DNA of 64,000 nucleotides from Lepidostoma basale (taxonomy: Eukaryota; Arthropoda; Insecta; Trichoptera; Lepidostomatidae), in contig JAHDVF020000211.1 of the NCBI GenBank assembly GCA_022606425.2, positions 1,736,001 to 1,800,000 of the forward strand. The letters run 5' to 3'. Below, in pieces: positions 56,119-64,000 of this stretch; within the stretch, counting starts at the first letter, position 1; each line of letters opens with the position of its first letter. The translations under genes were made by a program, and so were the position numbers. Below the pieces are notes generated by a model that saw nothing but the letters and a program-made list of their open reading frames with translations, did not search any database and was not told the DNA's origin.

Positions 56119-56199
56119 ATACAAGTAAAATACTTCATAATTTATATTATAGTTTAAGACACCGTATGGGATTAACAAAATCGGGTTGTGGCATCACTT

Positions 56200-56330
56200 T
56201 GTATTGTGGATTCATATTGTGTTTTGAAAAGACTGTACTTCCAAAACTTTTTTTTTGTACTTTTCACAAACATGTTTCGGGCTACATACGCTTTTCCTAA
56301 GTGTAAAAAAAAAACTTAAACTTAAATGTG
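56200..56330 (-). repeat. Decayed hammerhead-like repeat of the 62 kb family
   Basis: Minus strand ends ...GTAGCCCGAAACATGTTTGTG with the TTTTCACA flank seen at 62225. First core box lost. Confidence 0.45.
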
Positions 56331-56579
56331 CTTTGAAAATATAATGTTTATAAAAATGAATGAATAACTATATTTGTGTACCATATATATCGCCACATTT
56401 GTTAATGCCCTAGAAATGCAAAACACTTCACGCCTATCAAATGTAATAAAACTTGTGATATATGAGACGCTTTCACCAATATCTATTAAATATTTATAAA
56501 TGAGTTTTATAATACTGTTCATGAAACAATATATATTCGTGGTGTGTTTTTGATAAACTTATGGCATTAACACTTCACA

Positions 56580-56780
56580 ATTCTAAAAGTACGTTTTTTG
56601 TGAATTAAAAAACCGTTTTATTTCCATATTCAAGTTTATTTTTCTCCAGATATTTCAAATTTAAAAAAATATATATATATTAACTGAGTTTGTATCGTTT
56701 TCCCGACGATGAAGGTATAAAAACTTCTAAACACATCGATAAAAATGAATATTAAAGTGGAAAAAACAGTGTTTTGAATG
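56580..56780. repeat. Decayed TTCTC-family inverted pair
   Basis: The AAAACCGTTTTATTTCCATA flank and its facing partner AAGTGGAAAAAACAGTG. Cores degenerate. Confidence 0.45.
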
Positions 56781-56784
56781 TAAG

Positions 56785-57045
56785 AAGGTGTAAACGACGT
56801 GAACGGAGCCATAAATAGAGGAAGGTCGAGGAAAACTTGGCACGATCAAATCAATCAAATATTGAACGTCGGTCACGCTAGGAGTCGGAGAAATCGACGT
56901 GCGTGCATGACACGATGTATGAATGTAGAGGAATCGAGAAATGTATGTCAGGACAGGACAGTGTGGCGGTCCGTTCTTTATTTTTTTGTCTACTACTGCG
57001 GGAGACGGCGTGATGGTTAGTTAGTAGTTAGTTAGTTAGTTTTGA
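56785..57045 (+). repeat. LINE-A 3' fragment with TTAG tail
   Basis: Frame 56799-57020 encodes NGAINRGRSRKTWHDQINQI then LNVGHARSRRNRRACMTRCM and the end block. The tail is TTAGTTAGTAGTTAGTTAG. Confidence 0.85.
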
Positions 57046-57089
57046 ATGTGAACGCTTCGTAAGAAAATGTTTACTTTCGCGTATATTAC

Positions 57090-57158
57090 TGGACAGAAGT
57101 GAGCGGAGGACCATTGTGGAGGAGGCCAAGTCCCACACCAGGATATAGCGCCTAGAAG
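57090..57158 (+). repeat. Short LINE 3' scrap
   Basis: About 70 bp (GAGGAGGCCAAGTCCCACAC). It resembles the closing peptide of CR1-like LINEs (EEAKSHTRI). Weak. Confidence 0.3.
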
Positions 57159-57166
57159 TTGTAGTA

Positions 57167-57433
57167 CAGCGGGCGGGGAACTTTTTTAACCATTACCCCA
57201 AAATATTTTTGCTTAAGTCGATATTACCCCCTCCCCCCATTTTGAAAAGAAGATAATCAATGTATATTTTAAATAAACATTCTCTTACTTCTCACGCACA
57301 CACCTGAATCGTTTAAGTTTGTAAAAATACTAACACGTTTATGAAATAGCAAACTAGAAAAATTTCCTCATTACCCAAAAAAAAAACATTTTTACCCCAT
57401 TTGGGGTAATTTACCCCGGTTCCCCGACCGCTG
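57167..57433. mobile_element. hAT-like MITE, second family
   Basis: 267 bp. Ends CAGCGGGCGGGGAAC and, inward from the right, CAGCGGTCGGGGAAC. 8-bp repeats TTGTAGTA (57159-57166) and TTGTTGTA (57434-57441), one mismatch. C-rich blocks (ACCCC runs) inside. Confidence 0.75.
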
Positions 57434-57910
57434 TTGTTGTAGTATATAACTGGAGTATTCTCCGGCTAGCTAGTGTTACAATGCTCCCGCATACAATGTG
57501 TTTAGAGAATATTCAAATGAATCTTGTTTTTTAAGCACGCAAGACTTTAGAATATATTCTACTCTGCTATTTGGTTAAATTTATTAATTTCTATAAATTT
57601 TTATTAGCTGCCGAATGAGAATTCTGTGTATTACACCCATCTTAAAAATACATTAATGCCGCGGTCCCGCATAAACTAATCTATTCTACGTATAAATATC
57701 GTATAGCCATGTTGTTAAACATTAAACACACAGAATTAATTCAAATGCTTTCGGGAAATAGAAATTATTGAATAGTTATATCGTTTCCTTGGAAATTAAT
57801 ATCGTTATTTATAATTTAAAAAAAACTTTTTGCCACGTTAATATTTTGTCTCATTTTAATGATAGAATATATATGCATATCTTCTTTCTCTTTGCCATTT
57901 CTCACTCTAA

Positions 57911-58535
57911 CCCTTACCACTCCATTATTTTTTGATATTGTTTGTCAGCCAACTCTAATTAAAATAATGCCAAAATATTTTTATTGATAGGTAGTAACAA
58001 AAAAAATCGTTAAAAATTCATTTGTTATGATTCATTCTTCAAATAAAAAACAATTTACAAAAACATTATGGACTACTTACAGTTTTGCATAGTATGGTAC
58101 TTTTTAAAACAATCTCCAGGATGGAGACCAGGTTTTCTGGAACAAGTCTCACAAAACCATACTGTTTCCCGTCTTCCCCCTGGAATTTCTGTTACTGCAC
58201 AGAGTACAGTCTTTAGAACCTTTGTCCAGTTTCGCAATGAATTGGGGCTTATACTCTAATCGCTCCTCTGCATGACGTATCACGCGAAGTTCTCGCCATT
58301 TTAGGTTATGTGAATTTGCAAGGATTATTTTATAATAAAATAATAACGGAAAACAGTCAAAATCTTATTAAAACGTAAAATTAAATGTTCTATTTTAAAG
58401 AATAATCACAAAAAACAACGACACGTGTCAAGTTTTGCTCGCGAAAGTTGCTCAGTTGTCGGCCGTCAGCCAAAAACTGAGTTGTAGCGTACATATAGCG
58501 ATGTCGGCTGGCATTCGACAAAGGAGTGGTAAGGG
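57911..58535 (-). mobile_element. piggyBac element remnant with both termini
   Basis: 625 bp with perfect 13-bp inverted ends CCCTTACCACTCC (57911-57923, 58523-58535), flanked by CTAA on the left (degraded TTAA) and TTAA on the right. It contains the last codons of a transposase on the minus strand (next entry). Most of the gene is deleted. Confidence 0.82.
58076..58290 (-). pseudogene. piggyBac transposase C-terminal Cys-rich domain, broken
   Basis: Minus-strand reading: KDCTLCSNR, then after a one-base shift GRRETVWFCETCSRKPGLHP followed by GDCFKKYHTM. The CxxC ... CxxC ... C ... YHT pattern is the zinc-binding tail of piggyBac-family transposases. One frameshift, and the stop after QNCK is kept. 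Confidence 0.75.
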
Positions 58536-58539
58536 TTAA

Positions 58540-59390
58540 GAGGAATTGTCCCCCCTAACATTGTATTTAGAGCTTCTGGCTTTTTGAAGTGAGACTCGCA
58601 TGTCTGTTACATCTCCCCAATGACGTATTTTGTATGGGTGGTGTTTGTTTATTTGTGTGAGTGATGCGTTTGATTCTATGGGGTTGAGATTAGTGTGTGG
58701 GAGGGCTGGTTTTATGTGCAGCGAATGCAAAAAAGAAGAAAAAATAAAGATAAAACAAAATATTTTTTTTTGAAGGACTTAGACATATATTATATTACAT
58801 CAGGTGGGGCATAATATTTTTATTTTATTTATTTATTTACTTGAAATAAAACACATGTTCTAATAAAAACGTTTAAACAATTGAAAATAATAATGTACAT
58901 AAATATTAATAAAAGGTTACATTTTGGTTACATATTTGTTTAATTCTATTCTAAATTTTTTCATGTTCTGCTCACTTCTGGCTTCCTCCGGAATATATTC
59001 ATTAAATAGTTAATGTGTCTGAAAACATCCGTTTGCTAGAACTTCCATGTTTTTTATGAGAATGCCATTTTTCTGTTCGGTTCGATCATAAGGCATTTTG
59101 TCAAAAGAAAAAAAAGTCTTATGTTTTCATGTTAGGCTATAGCTATGTAGGTAGGAGCCTCGTTTGGTGCTTAGAGCTACGCTGGAAGGAACCTGGCAAA
59201 CCAACGATATCTTGCACTCTTCGCGCCATGTTAGATACTATAATGGTAAACTAATTACTAAACGAAGCACTTCGGTCTGGCTTTAGCCTTATAGATTACC
59301 CAGCAATAGCTGGATTTCAGCTGAAACCAATAGGCAGATTAATATTTATTAATATAAAGCAATATAAAAAAGTGTCGTGTGATATTATGT
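58540..59390. other. Intergenic DNA
   Basis: 58995-59130 is a decayed AAACGTCTG-family repeat (AACATCCGTTTGCTAGAACT). The remainder is AT-rich. Confidence 0.35.
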
Positions 59391-59394
59391 AAAA

Positions 59395-59482
59395 GACGTA
59401 AGGGCCTGGAGAACACTGGCGAGAGACCGAAAGGGATGGCGTAGGGGTGTATAGGCTTACGTCCAGCAGTGGATGGAGACAT
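59395..59482 (+). repeat. Short LINE 3' scrap
   Basis: GAGACCGAAAGGGATGGCGT ... TACGTCCAGCAGTGGATGGA, a common end of Jockey/CR1-like elements in arthropods. 5'-truncated. Confidence 0.45.
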
Positions 59483-59484
59483 GA

Positions 59485-60120
59485 TGTAATATATAAAAAA
59501 ACCTACTTTGTTTCGTAAATGTTAGTTTACTACTAATAAAATATTATTTATTATAACTAATGTTCTTTTAATCGAATAATATTAAAATAAATTTGTTTTT
59601 CATAAATAAATATGCAATATTTTACTACATTTCCATATTGTGATATAAAACTTGTGCTTCGGAAGACAAAAAATGTGTACATCTTGTAGATGGAAGAGAT
59701 AATACGAACGTTTTTTAAATTCCGAATCGAACGAATTCAAACAGAAACACCCAATAAATGAGAATATACGGCACATAAATTATTGTCGCTACGACCGGAC
59801 ATTACAAATTAGGTAGCTATAAAAATAAACACAAAAAACACCGAAAACACACATAAAATACTTAGAGCATAGCTTCATCAGCTCGGTCCTACGGCGGGGT
59901 CAACAAACTACGGACATTCCGAAAAATTCGTTTTCCGGCCTCTCAAATAACTTATTTGAGAGTCCGGATAACAGAAATGCAATTAAATCACGTGTCAAGG
60001 TGTGTAAAAACAATTCGTTGGAGATGATCGCATGTCGACTTCTTTGTTTGGATCTCCCGCATAAAATTTCTTTCATCTGAATATTGCGTAAAAAATAGCA
60101 AGTATCAACTTGCAAAAATA
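59485..60120. other. Intergenic DNA
   Basis: Includes a 71-codon unassigned minus frame (59900-60115). Nothing recognised. Confidence 0.3.
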
Positions 60121-60127
60121 AAAAAAA

Positions 60128-60188
60128 CTAACTAACCATCACGCCGTCTCCCCGAAGGGGTAGGTTAGGTTAGGTTAGGTTAGGTTAG
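60128..60188. repeat. LINE-A terminus fused to (TTAGG)5
   Basis: The reverse-strand LINE-A terminus CATCACGCCGTCTCCCCGAA lasts only about 37 bp and then turns at GGGGTAGG into TTAGG repeats (60161-60188). TTAGG is the canonical insect telomere unit. Confidence 0.7.
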
Positions 60189-60239
60189 ATAGAAAATGAT
60201 TTAATGATATAATTACAAGTTTTGATAGCGACTCTAAAA

Positions 60240-60482
60240 TGGCAATGGGCAGGTCACGTAGCCAGAAGCTCAGATGAAAAGTGGACAAGAAGACTGCTGA
60301 CTTGGAGACCGTGGACGGCGAAGAGAAGTGCAGGGCGACCGCAACTACGGTGGAAGGATGATCTAACAGACACGTCAGAATAACCTGGATGCAGTCTGCA
60401 CAGGATAGAATGACATGGAAGCAAATGGAGAAGGCCTTTGTATAGGAGTGGACGGGAATAGGCTGAGGAAGAAGAAGAAGAT
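60240..60482 (+). repeat. LINE-C-like 3' end
   Basis: Encodes SSDEKWTRRLLTWRPWTAKR then SAGRPQLRWKDDLT and MQSAQDRMTWKQMEKAFV with a stop, and an AAGAAGAAGAAG tail. Close relative of 55740-56118. Confidence 0.75.
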
Positions 60483-60719
60483 TGTGATGACAATAATGCT
60501 TCTATGGTGATAGAAACGGTGTTACAATAATATATTAAATGTCAAATTTTCGTGATTTTTCGAACCTTTATATGTATTTGTTCCTAGGTCAATTTGAATA
60601 ATTTTTTTGATATAATTTTGAAGTTCTTGCTGGAGTTGAGTTAGTCACCTAATTATGTTAATTAAAAGAACGGTTAGTTACTATTTATAGGAGAAAACAT
60701 TAAAGGTGGAAAATAAATT

Positions 60720-60990
60720 AATAATAATAAAAATAGTAATTAGATGGAACAATTACACATAATATAGAGTCAAGAACAATGAAACACAATAAATTAAAGA
60801 CAATAAACAATATGAGGAAGACATTAATAAGAAAAGTGACAAAAGTTGAAGATAGTATTTTTATGTACTATATACTAATGGAGAATAAGGTATATATTAA
60901 TGTTAAGGAGGGAGATAAGAATGTCAGAGAAGAGCAGCGTGGCGGTATATCGCCTAGGAAAAACGGCACGATGGTTAGTTATTTTTTATA
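60720..60990 (+). repeat. LINE-A fragment, decayed
   Basis: Terminal block recognisable from AGAATGTCAGAGAAGAGCAG to AAACGGCACGATGGTTAGTT. The upstream part is AT-rich and uncertain. Confidence 0.55.
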
Positions 60991-60994
60991 ATTT

Positions 60995-61480
60995 AAAAAA
61001 AGTTTGATGTTCACAACACTTTCCTAAACGTATTTACCACGAGCCGTCATATCTTGTAGATTAGTTGCAACCAGTGTAGTACGTCTGGAACATGGTAAAC
61101 AAGATGGCGACTAGCAAATGTAATTGAATCGCGGACGTCTAACGCCCGAGGATTTTAGTAATTATCTACACCATTTTATCCACTTAATGCGGACGGATGA
61201 CTGTAGTTCCTGTTTACGAGTAAAGTGCGGATGAAGGAAAATTCCTGGGTGTGCAGCTGTGGAATACTAACAAGAACACAGGTTTCAGTAGCAGAGTATT
61301 CTTGAATGAGGCATATAATTTAATTATCAAACATTTGTTTTTGATGAAAACGTTCGTCATCAAGAAGCTTTATTGTATAATCAATACGAATGAAAACGTC
61401 TGTTTTATAGAAGTTTTATTATGGGAATGACATGTTTCGCGTTTCTAAATATTTAAATGACATTTAATAATTTCTTAAAA
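60995..61480. other. Intergenic DNA with AAACGTCTG repeat arm
   Basis: 61385-61460 is a single arm of that repeat (GAAAACGTCTGTTTTATAGA, GGGAATGACATGTTTCGC). The rest is not recognised. Confidence 0.4.
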
Positions 61481-61484
61481 AAAC

Positions 61485-61802
61485 CTATCGTGGACGGTAG
61501 AGAGTTGGACTTGATAGTAGTGTTGCTGTTGTAAATGCAACATGGCGCCTTACGACATTTTGTAGAGGCATATTTTCCAGCAAAACATACCCCATCGTAG
61601 CCCTACTACCCTTTTGAACCCGCGAACCCGGGGCAATGTGGCACATATTACTTAGTGCCATAGCAGATAGAGAGAGGACGAATGGCGAGTTTCCAGCGCC
61701 ATAAAACTGGACACACCCAGTTAAGGGAAGGTAACCCCGACGGAAAATCCTGCAGAGAAGGCAAGGGGATACCACTCTGGATATTTTTTCCCAGGTCATC
61801 AC
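61485..61802. other. GC-rich unassigned block joined to a LINE-B end
   Basis: 106-codon minus-strand frame (61485-61805) rich in Ser/Leu/Arg. Its plus strand reads into the LINE-B terminus at 61803, so it is probably part of a chimeric retroelement. Not recognised as a gene. Confidence 0.35.
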
Positions 61803-61868
61803 CATGAGGCCTACTCAAGAGTGATAGCCAACGTTAGGTAGACCTGACAAGACACAATAAGAAGAATA
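61803..61868 (+). repeat. LINE-B 3' end
   Basis: EAYSRVIANVR-like codons, ACCTGACAAGACACAATAAG, and the AAGAAGAA tail. Confidence 0.6.
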
Positions 61869-62228
61869 ATGTCTTAGAAAACCGAATAACTTCAAAAAGA
61901 TTTGGAATACTTAAATATATGCACATTCTGAAAAATAATAATTATTATTTTAAATCCTGACTACGTATTATACCTTAATGTTGATCAGACACGTTTTTCT
62001 TGGTATTCTGTCTCTTAGCGGAAATTCATACTCATGGTGGTAGTTCGCACTCTGCTGACATTATGTCAACTAAAGATTGGACATTAAGTCTACCATCGTC
62101 GTATTAAGTCTTTAAGAAAGACATTTCTCTTCGTATGGCGTCTTAATTATTCAACGATTTTGTAATTAGTATTCCAAGTTTGAATTACTTTTTGATAACT
62201 TTGTATCACAACACTTTATTACACTTTT

Positions 62229-62270
62229 CACAGACATGTTTCGGGACACAGAAGCCCCTTCTTCAGTGTG
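62229..62270 (-). ncRNA. Hammerhead ribozyme-like motif, CACA family
   Basis: Minus strand: stem I CACA/TGTG, CTGAAGA, one extra A, stem II GGGGC/GTCCC with a TTCTGT loop and one G-T pair, GAAAC, AT, GTC. Core complete. Confidence 0.7.
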
Positions 62271-62379
62271 TACAAATTTTAACAGCTAAATGAGACAAAA
62301 TCGTTACTTATATACTAAATAAAATTAAAACGGTAAAGGAGGAGTGGGGGTGGTTCCAAGAAATAGTGTTAATTACATT

Positions 62380-62640
62380 TTAGCCGGAATAATGGGACAG
62401 GGGAAATAAATCTAGTATCGGATTGGAAGTTAAATTAATTTGATTATTTATAATTTCTTCTGTATTTTTTATCGACTTTTTTATTTCTAGGATTTCAAGG
62501 TTATTTAATGTTACTTTTCTATTACTGATATGCAAAACTTCAACGCCGTTATTTTTATCGAAGGAGTGATCTTTTTCTATGAGATGATTCGCGAATTCGG
62601 AAAAATTATTATTTGAGAGACACCTAATGTGCTCCTTCAT
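62380..62640 (-). pseudogene. PLE protein C-terminal region, left copy
   Basis: An 86-codon frame: MKEHIRCLSNNNFSEFANHL, DHSFDKNNGVEVLHISNRKV, EILEIKKSIKNTEEIINNQI, ending SHYSG. The FANHLIEKDHSF ... LEILEI ... INNQIN pattern is the C-terminal end of Penelope-like polyproteins, in the GIY-YIG endonuclease part. The RT domain and the rest of the endonuclease are not in this window in readable form. Confidence 0.7.
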
Positions 62641-62819
62641 TCTTAAATTAATGTTACGCGTTGTTTTTCCTATATGTATAATAAGATGGGCAATCGTCGC
62701 ATTTAAGTTTGTATACTCCCGATTGGATTAGTTTGTCTTCTTTGTCTTTATTATTTATTAACAATTTACCTAGATTATTATTGGTATAGAACGCGGGTCT
62801 AATGTCTAACGGAAGATCT

Positions 62820-63023
62820 TTAGAAACTAAAGATCACTCCTTCGATAAAAATAACGGCGTTGAAGTTTTGCATATCAGTAATAGAAAAGTAACATTAAAT
62901 AACCTTGAAATCCTAGAAATAAAAAAGTCGATAAAAAATAAAGAAGAAATTATAAATAATCAAATTAATTTAACTTCCAGTCCGATACTAGATTTATTTC
63001 CCCTGTCCCATTATTCCGGCTAA
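62820..63023 (+). pseudogene. PLE protein C-terminal region, right copy
   Basis: The same last ~65 codons as the left copy on the other strand (from KDHSFDKNNG to SHYSG and stop), with a few substitutions (KEE for TEE, TSS for TSN). Truncated at its 5' side, where the palindrome ends. Confidence 0.7.
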
Positions 63024-63132
63024 AATGTAATTAACACTATTTCTTGGAACCACCCCCACTCCTCCTTTACCGTTTTAATTTTATTTAGTATATAAGTAAC
63101 GATTTTGTCTCATTTAGCTGTTAAAATTTGTA

Positions 63133-63174
63133 CACACTGAAGAAGGGGCTTCTGTGTCCCGAAACATGTCTGTG
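63133..63174 (+). ncRNA. Hammerhead ribozyme-like motif, CACA family
   Basis: Stem I CACA (63133-63136) / TGTG (63171-63174), CTGAAGA (63137-63143), extra A (63144), stem II GGGGC (63145-63149) / GTCCC (63156-63160), GAAAC (63161-63165), AT, GTC (63168-63170). Mirror of 62229-62270, 110 bp downstream of the PLE stop codon. Confidence 0.7.
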
Positions 63175-63359
63175 AAAAGTGTAATAAAGTGTTGTGATAC
63201 AAAGTTATCAAAAAGTAATTCAAATATGAATCCGCAACACAAAGTAATAGCGAATATAGAAGAAAAGTATTCCAAGTATTAAAAAAATAATTTATAAAAG
63301 AGAGTAACTTGATTATTTCTATGATAGCTGAAAAATCTTCGAGCAAGATGTATGAAAAG

Positions 63360-63500
63360 TAAAGATATTTATTGTTTCTTGAACAGTGATGTAAAACTTC
63401 ATTTTAAATAGTAAATGAGGATAAAAAAACGACAGTTTTCTAGTAGTTTTATTATATTTTATGGGAATGACATGTTTCACATTTCTAAGGCATTATCAAA
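63360..63500 (-). repeat. AAACGTCTG repeat, single arm
   Basis: Same order as 48525-48615 (GGGAATGACATGTTTCACAT, TTCTAAGGCATTATCAAATG). A further scrap (TGCCTTAGAAAGGGGAATTA) is at 63951-64000. Confidence 0.5.
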
Positions 63501-63529
63501 TGTATTATATGAAAAAAAAAAACTAACTA

Positions 63530-63950
63530 AACTAACTAACTAACCATCACGAATAGACAGCCATATTGTTCTGTCCTGACATACCTCTCTAGCTTCATCC
63601 ATATTCATGCATCATAACATGCACTTGGTCATGCCATGCTTTCCTTCGTCTTCCACGACTTCTCTTTCCACTCACACTGCTTGTATACAATATTTTAACT
63701 ATTCTTCTTTCGTCCATTCGTTCCATATATCCAAACCATCTGAGAGATCCTTTTTTTAATTTTACTTATGATGCAATCATCTGCCTTACTTTTCATCCTT
63801 ATTTTGTCGTTTGGTATTCTATTACATATCATTTTCCCGCACATTCTTCTCAGTGATATTTTTCTACGGCATTTATCCCACTTTCGTCAGTTTTTGCTAG
63901 CTCCAAGCCTCACTTATATACATAAGGGTTGGCACTATAAATCCATTAAA
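63530..63950 (-). repeat. LINE-A 3' part, inverted
   Basis: Terminus at AACTAACTAACCATCACG, with the GGGGAGACGG part deleted, back to the GSEAWxW-like block near 63920. Confidence 0.7.
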
Positions 63951-64000
63951 ATGCCTTAGAAAGGGGAATTATGTAATTCTCATATAATATACGAGTAAAA

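Larger units (their letters stand above)
62181..63222. mobile_element. Penelope-like element head-to-head pair (large palindrome)
   Basis: Arms 62181-62573 and 62831-63222 are inverted copies of ~390 bp, with a 257 bp centre. Each arm carries, from the outside in, the ATCACAACACTTTATTACAC end, a hammerhead-like motif, an AT-rich 3' UTR and the last ~65 codons of the PLE protein. The left copy extends further into coding sequence (to about 62640) and beyond. Confidence 0.8.

Noticed and set aside
60161..60188. True telomere end
   Set aside because: Only five TTAGG units and the sequence continues normally on both sides.
1..64000. A novel multi-gene defence or metabolic cluster
   Set aside because: Beyond the three genes at the left end and one isolated exon, everything recognisable is mobile or satellite DNA.

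Overview
The window looks like nuclear DNA of an insect, quite possibly a lepidopteran, though the order is not proven. Reasons: AT-rich DNA; short spliced introns with GT/AG borders; orthologues of animal mitochondrial genes; a mariner element; tRNA-derived SINEs; several non-LTR retrotransposon families; Penelope-like elements; and a short run of the insect telomere unit TTAGG. There are no prokaryotic genes or operons.

Bases 1-6.2 kb are the only gene-dense part. They hold the terminal coding exon of a TMEM169-like membrane protein (+), a single-exon PAM16/Magmas gene (-), and a five-exon HSD17B10/scully gene (+) whose joined coding length is 255 codons. PAM16 and HSD17B10 both act in mitochondria and are transcribed divergently from a 282 bp gap. 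In the HSD17B10 copy the usual catalytic serine position is a cysteine. HSD17B10 intron 3 carries a piggyBac-like and a hAT-like miniature element.

Bases 6.2-64 kb are almost gene-free. The only likely host exon seen is a 99 bp internal exon at 44982-45080. The rest is a graveyard of mobile DNA: at least seven 5'-truncated LINE families (called A to G here, plus Jockey/CR1-type pieces), including one RT-bearing LINE-A copy at 51.6-52.6 kb; a broken mariner transposase with both terminal repeats (29.3-30.6 kb); a piggyBac remnant with its Cys-rich tail (57.9-58.5 kb); hAT, Tc1 and other foldback MITEs, many with visible target-site duplications; tRNA-derived SINEs; a 136 bp higher-order satellite made of eight 17 bp units (26.0-26.9 kb); and a 117 bp tandem repeat split by a MITE (42.1-42.8 kb).

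The most interesting signal is a set of small hammerhead-ribozyme-like motifs scattered over 5.5-63.2 kb on both strands, linked to Penelope-like element (PLE) sequence. Different families keep the core boxes (CUGANGA and GAAAC) while stems I and II change in a compensating manner. All share one extra nucleotide between the first core box and stem II, and a 2-bp stem III. Hammerheads in PLEs are a known phenomenon. The shared extra base, the inverted pairing and the number of families in one window are the points worth checking.
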